From Podocnemis expansa (lineage: Eukaryota; Chordata; Testudines; Podocnemididae), in assembly GCA_007922195.1 (NCBI GenBank), contig ML682028.1, positions 18,038,148-18,102,147 on the forward strand: a stretch of 64,000 nucleotides of DNA, written 5' to 3'. A program made the translations under genes and the position numbers. Below, in pieces: positions 12,901-26,041 of this stretch. The notes under the pieces are model-generated. The model saw only the letters and a program-made list of their open reading frames with translations. It did no database searches and was not told where the DNA came from. Each line of letters starts with the position of its first letter. Position 1 is the stretch's first letter.

Positions 12901-13905
12901 CTTAGCAAGCAGGTGAAACCCAGCCTATTGTATGGTTCACAACATTTACATCTGAGCAAGCAGATTTGCAGGCTTTGGCAGACAGAAAGCCGGCCGTTCG
13001 CCTTTGTTCAGGATCAGTCTCTAACCACAGGCTTTGAGAAGGTTATTTTCAGTGTCAGTAACTCCTTACCTGACTGCTGTATCCATGGTTTGCAAGGAGG
13101 CTGGTGATCCCTGACACGCCAGCTTTACACTCTTGGGAGACTCAGAGGGGACACACCAGCCTCCAGAGGCCTCAGATTCCCGGGTTAAGTCACGTTAATC
13201 CCAGGATGCAGGGTGGATGAGGCCAGCTCTTCAGCAGGGATCAATCCACACAGCTCTGCGAGTCAGTGGAGCCACATCAAATTGATGTCAGCGAGGGATC
13301 TGGCCCCTGAACACGCAGGCAGTGGCCTACACTGGTTAGCTGTCTGCGGAGGGGTTAAAGGCCCCGGGGAAGTAACAACAACCATGAGTCCCTAGGGCAG
13401 CCCCCCTGCTCCAGCACCATCAGCTGTCCCCCTACTCCTCTGCCCAGTCTAAGGGGTGGGAGGAGAGATTCCCTAGGAATCCAAACCCAGGAAGACAGAG
13501 GCGCCTTCAGTGCCTTACTGCTCAATAAAAACGAAGCCCTGTATCTGCTCCAGGCTGTCAGGGGAAGGAGCAGAGACACGACCCCTGTCACAGTGTCAGC
13601 CCAGCTAATGAATTCAGCGTGTCTCCTCCACCCCCCACAGATGCTGCTCCTGCCCTCCGGCCTGCTCTGCTCTGGGGCTGGCAGTGGAGGGGAGGTCTCG
13701 CTCACAGCAGCTGCAGCAGGATAAATGCTACTTAAGCAAATACCCGCCAAGCTGGATGGAAGGCAGGGGGCAAGCTAGATAAACAAGAGATGAGGAGCCC
13801 ACACCCAGCCCCCAGGAGCAGTGGGGCTGGGGTCAGTGTGGGGGGCACAGCCCTGCCCCCTGGGGCTCGTTATGGCTCTCTGGGGGGATTCTGGCTGAAT
13901 CTGAG
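9906..13905. other. No gene recognised (9906-13905)
   Basis: The part at 9960-10340 is rich in G, C and CA/TG dinucleotides and open in several overlapping frames, but CpG-poor and without motifs. The remainder is unique-looking DNA with the TAATTA cluster at 11105-11215. Confidence 0.55.
11105..11215. promoter_or_regulatory. Candidate conserved non-coding element with TAATTA sites
   Basis: GATTGCTAATTATCC, CTCTGTAATTAGCCAC and GAGCAATTAGCATC fall within 100 bp of otherwise unique, non-repetitive DNA. Clustered TAATTA/CAATTA cores are typical homeodomain sites. This is only a pattern; conservation cannot be judged from one sequence. Confidence 0.25.
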
Positions 13906-14040
13906 TTCCAAAGGGGCAGCCGTGTTAGTCTAGTTCAGTAAAACAAACAAGGAGTCCTGTGGCACCTAAAGAACTAACAAATTTATTCATTGCATGAGCT
14001 TTCATGGGAGAAAATCCCACTTCATCAGATGCCTTCAAAA
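13906..14040 (+). mobile_element. Foldback MITE, one arm only
   Basis: TTCCAAAGGGGCAGCCGTG head, GTTAGTCTAGTTCAG, AACAAGGAGTCCTGTGGCAC, CTAACAAATTTATTCATTGC and GAGAAAATCCCACTTCATCAG occur in family order. The second arm is missing or reduced to a CAAGTGCCAC remnant near 14039. Confidence 0.78.
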
Positions 14041-14220
14041 CAAGTGCCACACTCTCTCTTGCGGGGGTCTTTGCCTGGCAAAGCCATTGTGGGTGGGCGG
14101 GTTTGATAGAACTCAGTCTGGTTTCTATTAAAATGTAGTACAGATGACTAAGCCAGATAGGACCACTGATCACTTCCCCTGACTCCCTGTCAGGGCCAGT
14201 CCTCAGCCTTCCCTCAGCTC

Positions 14221-14425
14221 AGTCCTGTTTGAATGAGAGTGTCTCTTGCAGAAACTACCAGTCTGCCAGTCTTGACTGAAAGACTGCTGTTCTGGAGCCA
14301 CGCTCAGGTGAGCTGTTCCAGTGGTTCATTATCAGGATCACCAATTTTCTCCTCATTTCCCCTCTAAATTGACCTAGAGATTCAGCTTCCAGCCATTAGC
14401 TGTTCCCTGCTAGACCAAAGAACTC
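14221..14425 (+). mobile_element. CR1-like LINE 3'-region relic
   Basis: In order: GAGAGTGTCTCTTGCAG, GTCTTGACTGAAAGACT, GAGCTGTTCCAGTGGTTCATTATC, CTAAATTGACCTAGAGATTCAGCTTCCAGCCATTAGC, CCTGCTAGACCAAAGAAC. This order and wording match the 3' part of sauropsid CR1 elements as I know them (TTCCAATGGTTAAT...CTTCAACTTCCAGCCATTGG...CTGCTAGATTGAAGAGCC). No intact reading frame. Confidence 0.65.
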
Positions 14426-16049
14426 TCTCATCCAACACAGGGGTGGGGGAGGCAGCTGGAGCCTGGCCAAAGAGCAGACACTAGGAGGGAACCGCAGCCA
14501 GCCTCCAAATCAGCACAGGGGAGAAAATGTGATGAGAGCACGAACAGCTGAAAGCAGCCTGCTGGGATCCCTTCTGCTGAGCATGCAGCTTGCATTTGCT
14601 CCCACCATCTTGAGCTCCTGGGGCCCCTAGCAGCCGGCAACACCCTAGGATTCCCCTCCCAGCCCATGTGGCTCGGGGATGGCCCCCCAGTTCCCAGCAT
14701 GCTAAGCAGGAAGCTGCTGTCTGTCTGGGAGAGAGGGGCAAAGTTGGTCTTGCATGTCATTTCCTTGACCTGTGACACTAGCAATCTTGGAGATAAATCA
14801 TTTCAGCAACTTTAAACAATTAGGCGGGGCCAACTGGACCGCTAGGGGAGGCCATTTGGGGGTGGACGGGGAGTACACCAGGGTAGGGAGAATGGAATTT
14901 GGTTCAAACTGGAGCCAGTGGTAATGCTCTTTCTGACAGCTCCTTGGAGAGAGATTACCAACATTCCAGCGCGTCCCATCCCAGCTGCCTCCCACTGCGT
15001 GCCCCAGCCAGGATCAGCCACAACAAAGGCCAGGCGGAGTGCCCAGAATGGGGGATTGAGAGCAATGTCCCCTCCTTCTCTCCACCTCTCCCAAGGAGCC
15101 ACGCTGGAGGGGTTTCCCTGTCCCTAGGGCATACTAAATATCAATTAGTGCAGCCCAGGGAGACAGATCAGGGACCCCACAGAGAGCTGACAAGCACCAA
15201 TCCCAGCCCACTGCTGCCCCCTTCCCCTCCAGCACAATCCAGTGGCGAATGCTGGCCATACTATGCACCACGCCTGCCTGGTGGAGAGAGAACTGCTGGT
15301 CCCAGCGTCCAGCATGCTATCTCCATCAGAGCCGCCCGGCTACAGGAGAAGGGCATGCCGGGATCAGTAGTCTCCACTCCAAGCACTCATGCCATGACCC
15401 AGAGTCAATTTGGGCAACAGCAATGTATGGGATTGGAAGGAGCCTGCAATCTGGTTGGTATGATGCAACTTTGGTGCGGCCCTTCAGTGTTTGGCAAGGT
15501 GCCACCTTCTAGCACCCCTTGGCGGGGCAATCTCTGGGCCGCTCAGCTTGGAGCAACTCCAGCACTGTCCCAGAGTGCTCAGTTTACACGGCAATCTTGT
15601 ATCACGGCCAGAGCACAGCATCCTAATATCCAACTACACCCTGGCAGGCAGGCGACACTAGGGGGCAATCCCAAAATGGGATGTGACGTTTGAGCAGATG
15701 AGGGAACAGCCCCCCTCAATCCCTACACCAGTAGAGCAGCGCCCCCAGCGATATCCCCACAAGGCTTCAGGGCTGTTCAGGGAATGTGGCACCTTTAGGT
15801 TTGACAGGCTGGGGATGCTGCTGAGGCCCCAGGTGCCAGGAGTGGAGCCTGCAGGGGAGAGGACGCGTCTCCTTCCACAACAGAATTCACTGCGGGCAAA
15901 GCCAGTAGCGTTTCACAGTCCCAACAGTACTGCTGGCCCGGGGAGGGCAGTGCCAGCCAAGGCCATTTCATGTGCAACACCCTTATGACTGAAGAATCAA
16001 GAGGGCTGGCCAGCCAACTGTCCTTTTTCTTCTGAGTTTATTCAGCGTC

Positions 16050-16118
16050 TAGCCCCTAGGGCCCTGGTCCATGACAGAGGCTCTTAAACACCACAGCACT
16101 ACAATAAATTACAGTCAC
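16050..16118 (+). mobile_element. L3/MIR3-like tail fragment
   Basis: GGGCCCTGGTCCATGACAGAGGCTCTTAAACACCACAGCACTACAATAAATTA matches the 3' continuation of the same tail (GGTCCTGGTCCATGACTGGGGCTCCTAGG...AATACAAATAA). A further scrap (TTCCTGGTCCACGACAGGAGCTCCTAGATACTA) lies at 16868-16902. Confidence 0.5.
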
Positions 16119-17879
16119 CCGGGGCCGGTGATTTGGGGCCAGGAACGCTGTTCTAATCCCAGTTCTCACCCCCAGGGATCTTCTCCAGAATCATAATGCC
16201 CTGCTTCTCACACACAGTTGGCAGGGGCCACAGGATGCTACATGGGTACTTGTAAAGACAAAAAGGTCATTAACCCTACGTGTGCTGCAGCACGATTGTT
16301 TTAATGCAGCCCTTGGAGAGGCCAGGAGCATCTTTGTAGCACCAGGCCGGGGGTTAAATCCTCAGCACAGGAGCAGGAGAGAAGGCTAATTCAGAGATAA
16401 TTGGCACTCTTAGCAAGAGGCCCTGTGTCGCTGTGCAGCCATCACGCATCGCAAAATGCTGGCAGGAGAAAAAAAAACTACTGCACGCCTGTGACCTTAA
16501 TACACAGACAGTCAATGTCAGGGGCCTTGGGCAGAGCTTCTTCGGGGCAGAATTCAGGAGGGACTTTTAGGGCAATGAGGCAGATGGGCTCAAGAAGACA
16601 GAGCCCAAACTGGGGGCTCAGGAAGGAGCTGCTGACCCAGTGCCTGGTGTTAACTCTCACAGCTTCACTTGGCTGCCACTTCCCACCAGCTCTTCTGCAC
16701 ACTCCTGCAACTGCCAGCACATCCCACCAGGCTAAGATGAACCTGAGCCCCTCATCCACACTCCTCCCTGTCCCACTAGCTCTGCCCTCACCCTCCCTCT
16801 GTCCAGGTGGGTAGATGGTTTTCATCCCCAACCCAACACAGCAGAGCAAGTCCCTGTGCAACCTGGGTTCCTGGTCCACGACAGGAGCTCCTAGATACTA
16901 TCCTGGACTAGACTGGATCTACCCCCTCTGCTGTGGGGGAGATATGTCCCAAACGGGGATCTGACTCACCGGAAGACTAAATCACTTAATCAAGTTCTCA
17001 CAGGGAGGCCAAGCCAAGAATTGCTCCCAGACTTTCCGTTCTAGCCCACCTTCCTAGCCCTGCCTGGGAGGAAGCCACGCTTGAGTGTCAGCTCTGCAGC
17101 ATTTCTCCAGCTCACACAGTCTGAAGCAGCTGAGCCAACCACATGTACCTGGCCCAATCTAGCAACTGGTTGCAGGGCTTTCCCAGGGTAATTTGAGGCC
17201 ATTTGAGGGTAAGGCCAGAGTGCAGGGGCAGAATAAGCCCAGGACAGAAAGCTTTGGGAATCCTCTAGGGGTGTCCATGCTGAGCTGACAGTCAAAATTC
17301 TTCCCCTGGTGTCCAGCAGCCCCAAAATAGCCACAGCAGGGGCACTAGCACAGAAGATGCACACTAGAGGGGCTCACACGCACTCACTCTGCAGCCCCAA
17401 GCCTGAGTTCACAACCCACCTAAGTCCCCAGACAGAGGAGAGGGGCACCACCACACCTCGGGGAATTTCAAACCCAGCCTGGCACAGAGGCTGGCTGCTT
17501 CAGAGAAGCCAGGAATGGAGCGGCCTTGCATGGCAAAGCTGATGGGGATCCCATCTTGCAGCAAGAGGGGTTGCCACTGCATGCCAGGACAGACATGCAT
17601 TGGCTATGCCACGCTGGAAGGGCCCAGCATGACTCAGGCTGGGACCGTCAGTTTCCCAGTTTGACAAGCACATTCCAAGCCACGTTCCTGCGGGAGAATG
17701 CTCTCGCCAAGACTCCCCTGTCCTGGTGCTGCATGGCAAATGTGGAGGGGGATCACAGTTGCTACAGTGTGAAATAAAAGCATAAACCGGCCACTATCCT
17801 GCCAGCTTCCCAGTGGTGCAGGAGCATAGAGATTCACCCACCACGGTCCAGCTGTGTGCTCCCAGCTGGTGGATTTTAA

Positions 17880-18010
17880 TATTAACTCTCCCGAGTTTAC
17901 AGAGACAGAGACAGAGGGGCAGTGACGTGCCCAAGGCCAGAGGAGGGTCACTGTCAAAGCTGGGGTCACTGGGATTGCCTGACCTGCGCTCCAACCACTA
18001 GACCACCCTG
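17880..18010 (-). mobile_element. MIR-like relic, reverse orientation
   Basis: TTTACAGAGACAGAGACAGAGGGGCAGTGACGTGCCCAAGGCCAG, then CAAAGCTGGGG and CTGACCTGCGCTCCAACCACTAGACCACC, the usual ending of sauropsid MIR/L2-type tails. Confidence 0.58.
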
Positions 18011-20762
18011 TACTATTGTCCTTCACTACACCAAGCAGCATGTTTTCCATGCACACTAGCTGTTGGAAAAGATGCAAACTCTGCTGGGCCTCCACCTTGT
18101 GCCAACTGGCTTGCTTCTGCTATCTGACAGATCTGGGGCCGTGGTCTAGACTAGACTAGCTTGACTGTGTTCACTGTCCTGTAGCTTCTCCCACAGCTCA
18201 GGAGGGGGCAGAATCTGAGCCTGCATGAATCAGGCAGCTCTCAGAGAGATCCCCACTCCCCCGCACTGGCGTTTTTAATACAATCTGCTAACTGTTGCTT
18301 TTTAGTTTGTTCAGGCTCCCCCAGTAAGAAAGAAGCAGCCAAAGCAAGCAGTGAAGTGAGCCAAACCCTTCCTGGTGACACAGCAAGAGTGTAAGTGCCC
18401 CCCAGTCAATGTTTTGAGTTTCAAAAACAGGGGAGAGGCAGAATTTCCAAACAAGCCAAGAAGGACAAAGGGCATGCCTCTAACAAGCAGATGGGCAGCC
18501 ACCCAGCACTGGCTCACCCCACAGCTCTACACTGAAGGATACCATGCAGGGCAGAGAGACATCAGCGCTACAGCAACCTTCCTGCTTCAGGGCAGAAGCC
18601 AGCCTCTGAACAGCAGGAGTCAGGAGGAAAATGCTGGGGGAAGGTTTTCCCATCACACTCTGCTACAGCGTTTCACACGAGGCAACTCCTGCTTCCTGCT
18701 GGCAGAGACCAGGTCTCACTGACCCAGTATAGCAGTGATAGCCAAATAGGCATTTTCCCGCCTCCAGCTCCCTTTTGAGCTAATTCTGTTCCTTTATCAT
18801 TTGCAGGGGGCAAGCCTAGATGCTGATTCAAACCTATGAAGCCATTTGTGACAAGCTAGTGGTTACTCCTGGGATCAGGGCTCAGCAGTGAGGCATGATG
18901 CACATATGGTAGCGGGGCTGACGCACGCCAGAGTCTGTACTAACATGCAAGAGGTCAGAGAAGCACAGGGGCTTGAACTAGGGTGCCCAGAGAGCAAGCG
19001 TGAAGAATCAGGAGGGATGTGGGAATAATAAGTGCCTGTGTAAGACAAAAGCCCCAAGTAGCTGGACTGTCCTTATACGACTCGAGATAACTGGTCACCC
19101 TGGCTTGAATGCCCTGTTGGGGCACTTGTAAATATAACAGCACTTAGTGCAGAAAGTGCCTCTTTAGCCTTCACCAGAAGCAGGGCGCACATGTGCCTGG
19201 AGGGACAGGTCAAGTTGGGCAGATTGTTCATGGCAAACTTCTAGGTCCAAATCTATCCTTTAAAATAAACTCCGTGTGTGCAGCGTTCCATGACAGGGAA
19301 GAGCAGGCCTGGGGCTAGGGGGTGTGATCTTATTTCCCCTTGTGTTCTGTCTGTCCTCATATGTGCTAGCTGGGTCTCATCTCAAAGGAGAGTGTAAGGC
19401 CCCAGTCCTCACTGAGGCCTTTTAGCAAACTGAACAGGATAGCCCGATGGCCAGTGCATCAGGCCTGTCAGGGAAGAAATGCACAAGGAGGAACACTGCC
19501 TGCACATAAGATCTCCGGCCCTAGAGGCTGTTCTCCAGGCAGCCAGTGTTCCAGATTACACAGCTCAGGCACAGCGCTATCTGAACCCGGGCTAGACACT
19601 CAAAGCAGCACCACCGGGGCAACTCTCTAGGCAGAAGCCACATGGCTCAGCAAGACTGGCCAAGATGCAGCAAGGCAGCTAAAATTCAGCTAGTGAGGTT
19701 CTACTCGGTGGCTGGGATTGGCCCCTGGAAATGACAGCTCTCACGGTGCACTGCTCCAACAATCCCACTCCAAGTGGGCAGGGGCAGATCACCAACAGGC
19801 TCTGCCAGAGTTCAAACCAACAAGGCATCTCAGCTGAGACTGCTAGCAAGGGGCCAGAGGCCTGACTCAAGCGGGGTTGTCATGATGAAACCTGGACAGT
19901 GCGGTAACCCTTCTCCAGTACAGTGTAAATGGTTGGGATGCTGGACTAATCCAGGCCTGCTGGAGAGGATCACATACAATACTTTAGATTGTGGATTAGA
20001 CTTTCATTAAACCTTCTGTTCCCACGGCCTGCCCCTCTCCCGTGTGAACATTGGCCTCCGATCCACGCCCACCAAGAGTCACTAACCAGAGTGTTCCAGA
20101 GGGCAAAGGATGAGAGAGGAAGAAATCCAGGGCGTCGGTAGAGCTACTGTGCACAGCCATCACAAGAAAAAAAACCCCCAGGAAAATTTTCAACAGATGC
20201 GTGAAGCCTGTCGGCATGTCTGTAAGGTATCGCATGGTTAGAAGCAGGCAGGATGACAATATACGGGCTATTGGGCCTCCCCTCAGCCAGATGTGTGTTA
20301 ATAAGGCAGCTGCCCTCTAAGCTAATAAGGTCAGTTACTGGCTCCAGCAAGACGAGAAAACAAGCGGGGTCTTGGCTGCAGTACAGCTCCAACTTGGCAC
20401 TCCTCATACTCCAGCTTCCTGAATCCTTGCCGCTGCAAGAACGGCTGAATGGGCCAAAAACCCAACAAAATGCCCCCCCCGCCTCTTCTCTGGTAATTTT
20501 TACCCACCCCCCCACCCCCCGCTTAAAATGAGATACTTCCCTTTAAGTCAGCCAGACCCTGGCAAGAATCGCATGCCTCGGGCTCAAGCCCCTTGAAGCC
20601 CGTGTCTCAGCGATGCTGAGAGGGGAAGGGGAGGACAGAGGCAACCCTGAACTGAGGTCCCAGGTGCACAGGAGTGCTAAGCATTGCAAAGGAAAAAGTT
20701 GACCTGGCTGATAAGGGAAAAGGCCCCTCAAATCAATACTAACAATGGCCTCTGCTGAGGCA

Positions 20763-20880
20763 CTGAAGATTGAGAAACTGAGGCACAGGAAAAGGCTGCA
20801 TGATCTGCCCTACCCAAGGATCTTGGACCTCCCAACATCAAGCCGCGTGGTCCCCCATTCAGCTCTCTGAAACCCAAGGG
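20763..20880 (-). mobile_element. Short MIR-like relic, reverse orientation
   Basis: GAAACTGAGGCACAGGAAAAGGC, CATGATCTGCCC and CCATTCAGCTCTCTGAAACCC. Only the GAAACTGAGGCACAG part is well kept, so the limits are approximate. Confidence 0.4.
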
Positions 20881-22008
20881 GCTTATCCTAACAACTCTGT
20901 GGCACTACGCAGCTCATGAGCTTGAGGGCTGCTTTGCTGCCTAGTAAAATCTCCCCAGGAAGGATTAGGGACCGGAGGAGCAGGATAGTGTCTGCCTTTC
21001 TTGGTGCATACGTTTCCAGCAGTGACACCTCAGAGAGCAGGCCACCAGACCCCTCCTCCTTCCCCCCAGTAATGGCGCCTGCATCTCCCTTTGTTTTAAG
21101 ATTATAAAGCAAGCCAGATGCTGGCTTTAATCTCCCCAGCTGGTGAGGATTTGCAAACACATTAGAAGGCAGAGCCCTTCTGACTCAGCCCCTCTGCTGC
21201 TACCACTCGGCCCCACCGCTCAGGTTCAGGCTCGCTAGCCCGGCCTTCCCCATCTGCTGCCTCTGAAAGGAGATCCCAGCCTGTAATTGGCTTCTTATGT
21301 CCAGATTAGGAGCCAACAAGGTGTCTCTTGTTGCACACGTGTAGGCTGCCGTCCCCAGCCATCTGGGCTCAGGGGATTGGGAGCCAGAGGAAGCTGCCTG
21401 CAGGGGGTGCCCTGCGGCTGGAGAAAAGGCAAGAGACCAAATTAACTCAGTGCCTGCAGCAGAGGGCCTGAGGCAGAGCCTCACTTGCCCAGGAAGGGGA
21501 GTTGCTCCCCATAGGCACAGGGAAGTCAAGTTAATGGTTAGAGCACAGGGCCTGCCCAGCCAAGAGGGGTGCTGTCCTGGCCCAGCCTTCCCCCAAAAGG
21601 ACCGTCAGGAAATTATTTGACCTCCCCGGGCCTCAGTGGACACTGGACACAGATGGAAAGCTGGGGAAAAAGCAGGCACCTGACTGCAAAGCCAGATGCT
21701 ACGTCTGAGCCCAGGCACACAGGAGAAATGGGTTTCAGTAAACCAATCCCCCACCTCGGCCCCAGCATGAAGACTGGACGGCAGCAGGGCAAGAGCGAGC
21801 TAGACATCTTCAAGTCAACTGCTGGTGGCCTCTGATTATGTTATCAGGGCACAGTGCAATGAGCCCCCACGACATCCACCCCTGCTCGTCACTGACCCTG
21901 CCTCTCAAACATCCCCCAAAAGCCTCCCTCTTCCACTGAGCACCCCCCTCTACCAGCGCCCGCCTCCCAGACATGCCATCCTCACATCCATGGCTGGTCC
22001 TTCCGTAG

Positions 22009-22210
22009 AGGAGGCCTAGGCGGTCACCTAGGGAGCCAATAATTAGGGGATGCCAAGGGCTGGGCTGGGACCATGGCCAGATCCCCACCCACGCACTGCT
22101 CCTTGGCAGGGGCCGAATCCCCACCAGCGGCGGGGGGGAGGGGGGGAGAAGGGGACACCAAAATCAACGTTGGCCTAGGGCACCAAAAAAACCTTGGTCT
22201 AGCCTTGCTC
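22009..22210. repeat. Second copy of the CACCTAGGG-type repeat
   Basis: GGCCTAGGCGGTCACCTAGGGAGCC at the left and GGCCTAGGGCACCAAAAAAACCTTGG at the right. The G-rich centre (GGGGGGGAGGGGGGGAG at 22131-22147) is low complexity. Confidence 0.4.
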
Positions 22211-23121
22211 ACATCCACCACTCACTCACAGGGTATCCCCACCTTTTTCTCAGACACCCCATGCCCAGATATCACACACTGCACTCCTGCAAAGATAAAC
22301 ATCCCCACCAGCCCAGTCCTTTACCTTCAGCCACCTCCCTTGGGGGCTTCATGTCCAACCCTTCCCACACCTCACTTCCTCGCTCCCACAGACAAATCAG
22401 GGGCCCAGCAAGGCCAGATCTGTTACACCCTTGAGGAGTGACCTTTCGGAGCAGCGTTATCTCATAAGTCATCCCAACCTGCCAACCCCAAAAATCATCT
22501 TGACACAGGAACCTGGCACAAAGGAGCCCCTGGGCTGAAAAAGTCCAGGGATGGAGATGGGGGGAAGGCAGTGCCTGCAGCACTACCAGGGGCAGTCAGA
22601 CGATGCTGGAAAGGTTAGCCAGATTAGCAGACAGAACCATGGGGCGCACGGTGTGGTGTCCAAGATATTTCAGCCCTCACACACAAGATGGTTTCAGATG
22701 GATCCAAGATGACACAAGCAGCTCTTGTACACCAGGAGCTGTGTGCTCACTTCAGAGCCACGCTCACCAGTGCACTGCCTAGGGGAGATCCTAAGGGTGC
22801 CCAGATGGGAGGGTGGCCACATAGACTCCTGGGCACGCCGGACTCCAAGAAGCAGCAGCTCACGGGCATGCCAGCTTAGAGGGCACAGGTCCGGATACAG
22901 GAAAGCTAGACCAAAGGGATTTGACACTGCAGCACAAGGGCTCTTATTTACTATCTGTACAGCACCGAGGATGATGGGCCCAGCCAGCCAGAGGCTTGTA
23001 GGCAGCTCCATTAGACTTAAACAGCATGATCACAAAGTGCTACGGCAGTGAGATGCTTAATCCACAGCTCCTATTCATTTAGCTGAAGAGCCTCGCTCGG
23101 CTCTGGGTGATATAAGGGAAA

Positions 23122-23275
23122 GCAGTGCCATTATGCCCATTTTAGAGACAACGAGCTGAGGCCCACTGATACTAAGCGATGTTCCCAAGGTCACACAACA
23201 GCACATAGCAGAGCAAGGATTTCAAGGCGCATCTCCCAAACCCCAGGTGAGGGCTTAACCCTTAACTGATCCTTC
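23122..23275 (-). mobile_element. MIR/L2-like tail, reverse orientation
   Basis: CCATTATGCCCATTTTAGAGAC, AGCTGAGGCCCACTGATACTAAGC, TCCCAAGGTCACACAACAG, AGAGCAAGGATTTCAAGG is the reverse complement order of a MIR-type SINE or its LINE tail. Confidence 0.6.
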
Positions 23276-25258
23276 CTCCCTGCATCTAGGCCCTATGGCC
23301 CCTCTCAGAGCTGCATGGAGGACCCCAGTCACAAGTCAACAGAACGATCTGATTCATCAGTGAATGCTGCTGAGTAAGGGCTGGCCAAGGCAGAATAAAG
23401 AACTCTGTCAAATCTGTTCTCCCCAGAGGGCGCACACCAAGCTGGCAGAGCTCTGATCACAATTGGGGCAGGCAGGAGGGAGCACTTGAAGCATTTCTCT
23501 GCCTGTGGCTGTGCTGAAGCAGACCCCAGGGTACTGAGGGTAGCTGCCCAGGCACAAACCAAAACTCCTCACCACTCCCCAAGCCAACCCCCACCTTGTG
23601 GAAACCTTGGGGAATTAGTACTCCAATCAGGCACCTGATTTGTCCCCTAGCCCATGCATAGCTCAGTCCAGTGTAATTCCACACTGCTCCCCCCACCTGT
23701 TGCTACTCAAATTAAACTCTCTTGCCCTGGGACATTGGGCAAGGCTGAAGGACAGTTTGTTCTGAGGCGGGACAGCAGGGCAGGCGCCAGCTGAGACGTT
23801 TTCCCATGCCCCATGCCTCGCTGGCTGTGATGGGGTGTTTAACGGCCCCAGGAGGCAGCTTGGTCAGGAGCTGGGAGAAGCAGACTAGGAAAAGAAGCCA
23901 GGTTCCACCTCCCTAAGCCTCTTGGATGGAGAGCACTTGAGAGGCTGCCCAGAGTGAAAGGAATAAATGCACAGCTCTTTGGATCAGACAGCTGCTGCCT
24001 TTGGGGGCTGTTTGCTTGTGGTAGAGAGAGACTAGGAACTCAAAGAAGCCTGTGCCTCCGCAGTGGAAGGGGCGGGGTGTAATGGGGAAGCGGGTGGCTG
24101 CTGAGCCTGGATAATGAGGACAAAGCACAACACAGACAGGGAGGGCTCATTAAGGGAGCTGAGCGAGTTGGACTCATGCATGGTTATATGAGTAAAGGTT
24201 AGCCAGGCAGTCATCTTGGCGTCAGGATGATGAATCGTGCATCTTTTACAGCAGTAACATTGGCTCACAAGTCCAGCTAGCCTTGGATCCCGTCTCAGTC
24301 CACAGCAGATGCTGGATGCTTCAGATGATGCTTTGAAAATCCCAGTACGCAGTTATGCAATCAGTGCTTAATTTGTAATGAAAGCGGTGCCAGGGATCAA
24401 GCAATTCTTTTACTTTAAAAACTGATGCAGAAAGACTAGGGGTGCTGGGGCTATGAACTGCCAAGCCCCCAGCACAGATTAAGCATGGTATGCAATACTA
24501 TGCAAATGAGAATGCAACAGCAGGGGTAGGATCGGGTCTTCCTTCTGACCTCAGTCATTTCCCAGCTTACACCCTGAAGCATGAAGATTGATAGCCCTTG
24601 TCATTTTAATTTTAGCTGGTGTCCCTGTCAGAGCTGTGCTAATTCAGTTTTTTTTTTTTTAGGACACTTGCACTGGAGTGGCAAAGAGGGAAGCTATCCC
24701 CTTAGCCAAAAGAAGAAAAAAGAAATCACCCAACTGGCTGACACTACTGTACCGACTATGTTACTAGAAACCCCTGCAGTTGCTTTAACAGAATGATTTT
24801 AAGAAAACAGTCACTGCACTCTCATTTTTGCAAGGTATTTACTTGGTGCATGGATAGAGGCACCTTATTCCCTAGTCTGTTCCTACTCACTCAGAGGAGA
24901 GAGAAAAAAACACCATATTTTTAAAGCAAAATAATTGCTTTAAAGCCACAAAGACCAGGAAGGACAACGAGAGCAGGCAGGAAATAGGGGTAGGAGCTTG
25001 AGCCACTGCTAACAGACTCAGAGACAACTTTACTTCCAGTGGACAGCATTCCATAAGCACATGGACAAGACAGGTGGAGGGGGGAAATACTCCCTTGGCC
25101 ACAGTCACCTCTTGCAATGATATAATCAGACACAGCAAAGGGAAGATGACGCCAAAGATGCCTAGGAGAAAATCTGATCCATGTTGTCCCAGGTAAAACA
25201 CCCCTTTCACCCTAAGCACTGGCAAGAAGGTGGAAAACCTCAACCAGATTCTCTAGCA

Positions 25259-25386
25259 CAGGGATAGCCAAGAGATGAACCGCAAGCCAAATCCATACAA
25301 TGAGATGCTTTTGAACAGACTCTTGAATTTTTTTTATTATTTTCTCTGCGGTCTGAACCTCGACAAGAAATAATTGACCACACCTG
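25259..25386 (+). mobile_element. Short non-autonomous hAT element
   Basis: The left end CAGGGATAGCCAA and right end TTGACCACACCTG are imperfect inverted repeats of the CAGGGGTGGCCAA type also seen at 33375-33789. Flanks CTCTAGCA and TTCTAGTG partly agree. 128 bp with a T-rich centre. Confidence 0.6.
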
Positions 25387-25487
25387 TTCTAGTGCCACTG
25401 AAACATCTTCCCAACAGCCTAGATTTGCATTTCCACCAGCAGGGATGCAAGTATGCACAAACACAGCAACCTTTACCATGATCCCAC

Positions 25488-25565
25488 CAGCTCATACCAA
25501 CTAAGCGCCATTGGCCTGGGTCAAATACTTGGAGGGGAGACAGATTCTGTGGGAGGACTCCCGTT
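25488..25565 (+). mobile_element. 5S-rRNA-derived SINE head fragment
   Basis: CTCATACCAACTAAGCGCCATTGGCCTGGGTCAAATACTTGGAGGGGAGAC resembles the 5S internal promoter region. Only the head is recognisable. Confidence 0.45.
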
Positions 25566-26022
25566 GACATCAGCGTACTTTGGATTAGGCCCATAGTAGG
25601 CAGCAATGTGTCTTTCAAGTCACTACAGAATAAATATCACAGTGGGGCACTGTACCATCAGATGAAATACAAATGCAGAGTCACCACTGGCTGAGATAAC
25701 TAGAGATTGCACCAACATCTTACAGAAGAGCAGGGGGAGCTAACCCTGTTACCCAAGGTAACTTTTAAGTTTTGCCTCTCTAAAGCTCCCTTCACAGTCT
25801 AAAGTTTCCTGTTGTTCCAGTGTGCTGTTAAACAGTTGCCATGTTGCACCCCAGAGATGTCTGCATCTAAGTGAGGGGTGATCAGCTATCTATCTGTGCA
25901 CATTTATTGGGGTTGGGAGGTTTCATGCAGGATAGCCACTAACAAAAGACACTATAAAAATTCAGACTGGGCTTTAGGGGGAATTCAACTGAAGCAGCAC
26001 CAAAACCAATTTGTACTACATC

Positions 26023-26041
26023 TTTTTTTTTTTTTTTTTTT
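26023..26041 (+). repeat. T19 homopolymer
   Basis: Nineteen consecutive T, followed by AAATAAAGG. Confidence 0.9.

Larger units (their letters stand above)
14426..25258. other. No gene recognised (14426-25258)
   Basis: Contains scattered MIR/L3-like relics and one CACCTAGGG-type repeat (listed). A 264-codon open frame at 14899-15693 (+) has no recognisable domain and no start context or splice support. T13 at 24649-24661 is the only other simple run. Confidence 0.55.

Noticed and set aside
14899..15693. 264-codon plus-strand open frame
   Set aside because: No domain, no splice or promoter support, composition of random GC-rich DNA.
22073..22441. Coding region around a 122-codon open frame
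   Set aside because: It overlaps a G-run and a CACCTAGGG-type repeat. The peptide is low complexity.
24887..25243. 118-codon minus-strand frame with hydrophobic stretches resembling membrane segments
   Set aside because: Hydrophobicity follows from antisense of A/C-rich DNA. No start context, homology or splice structure.
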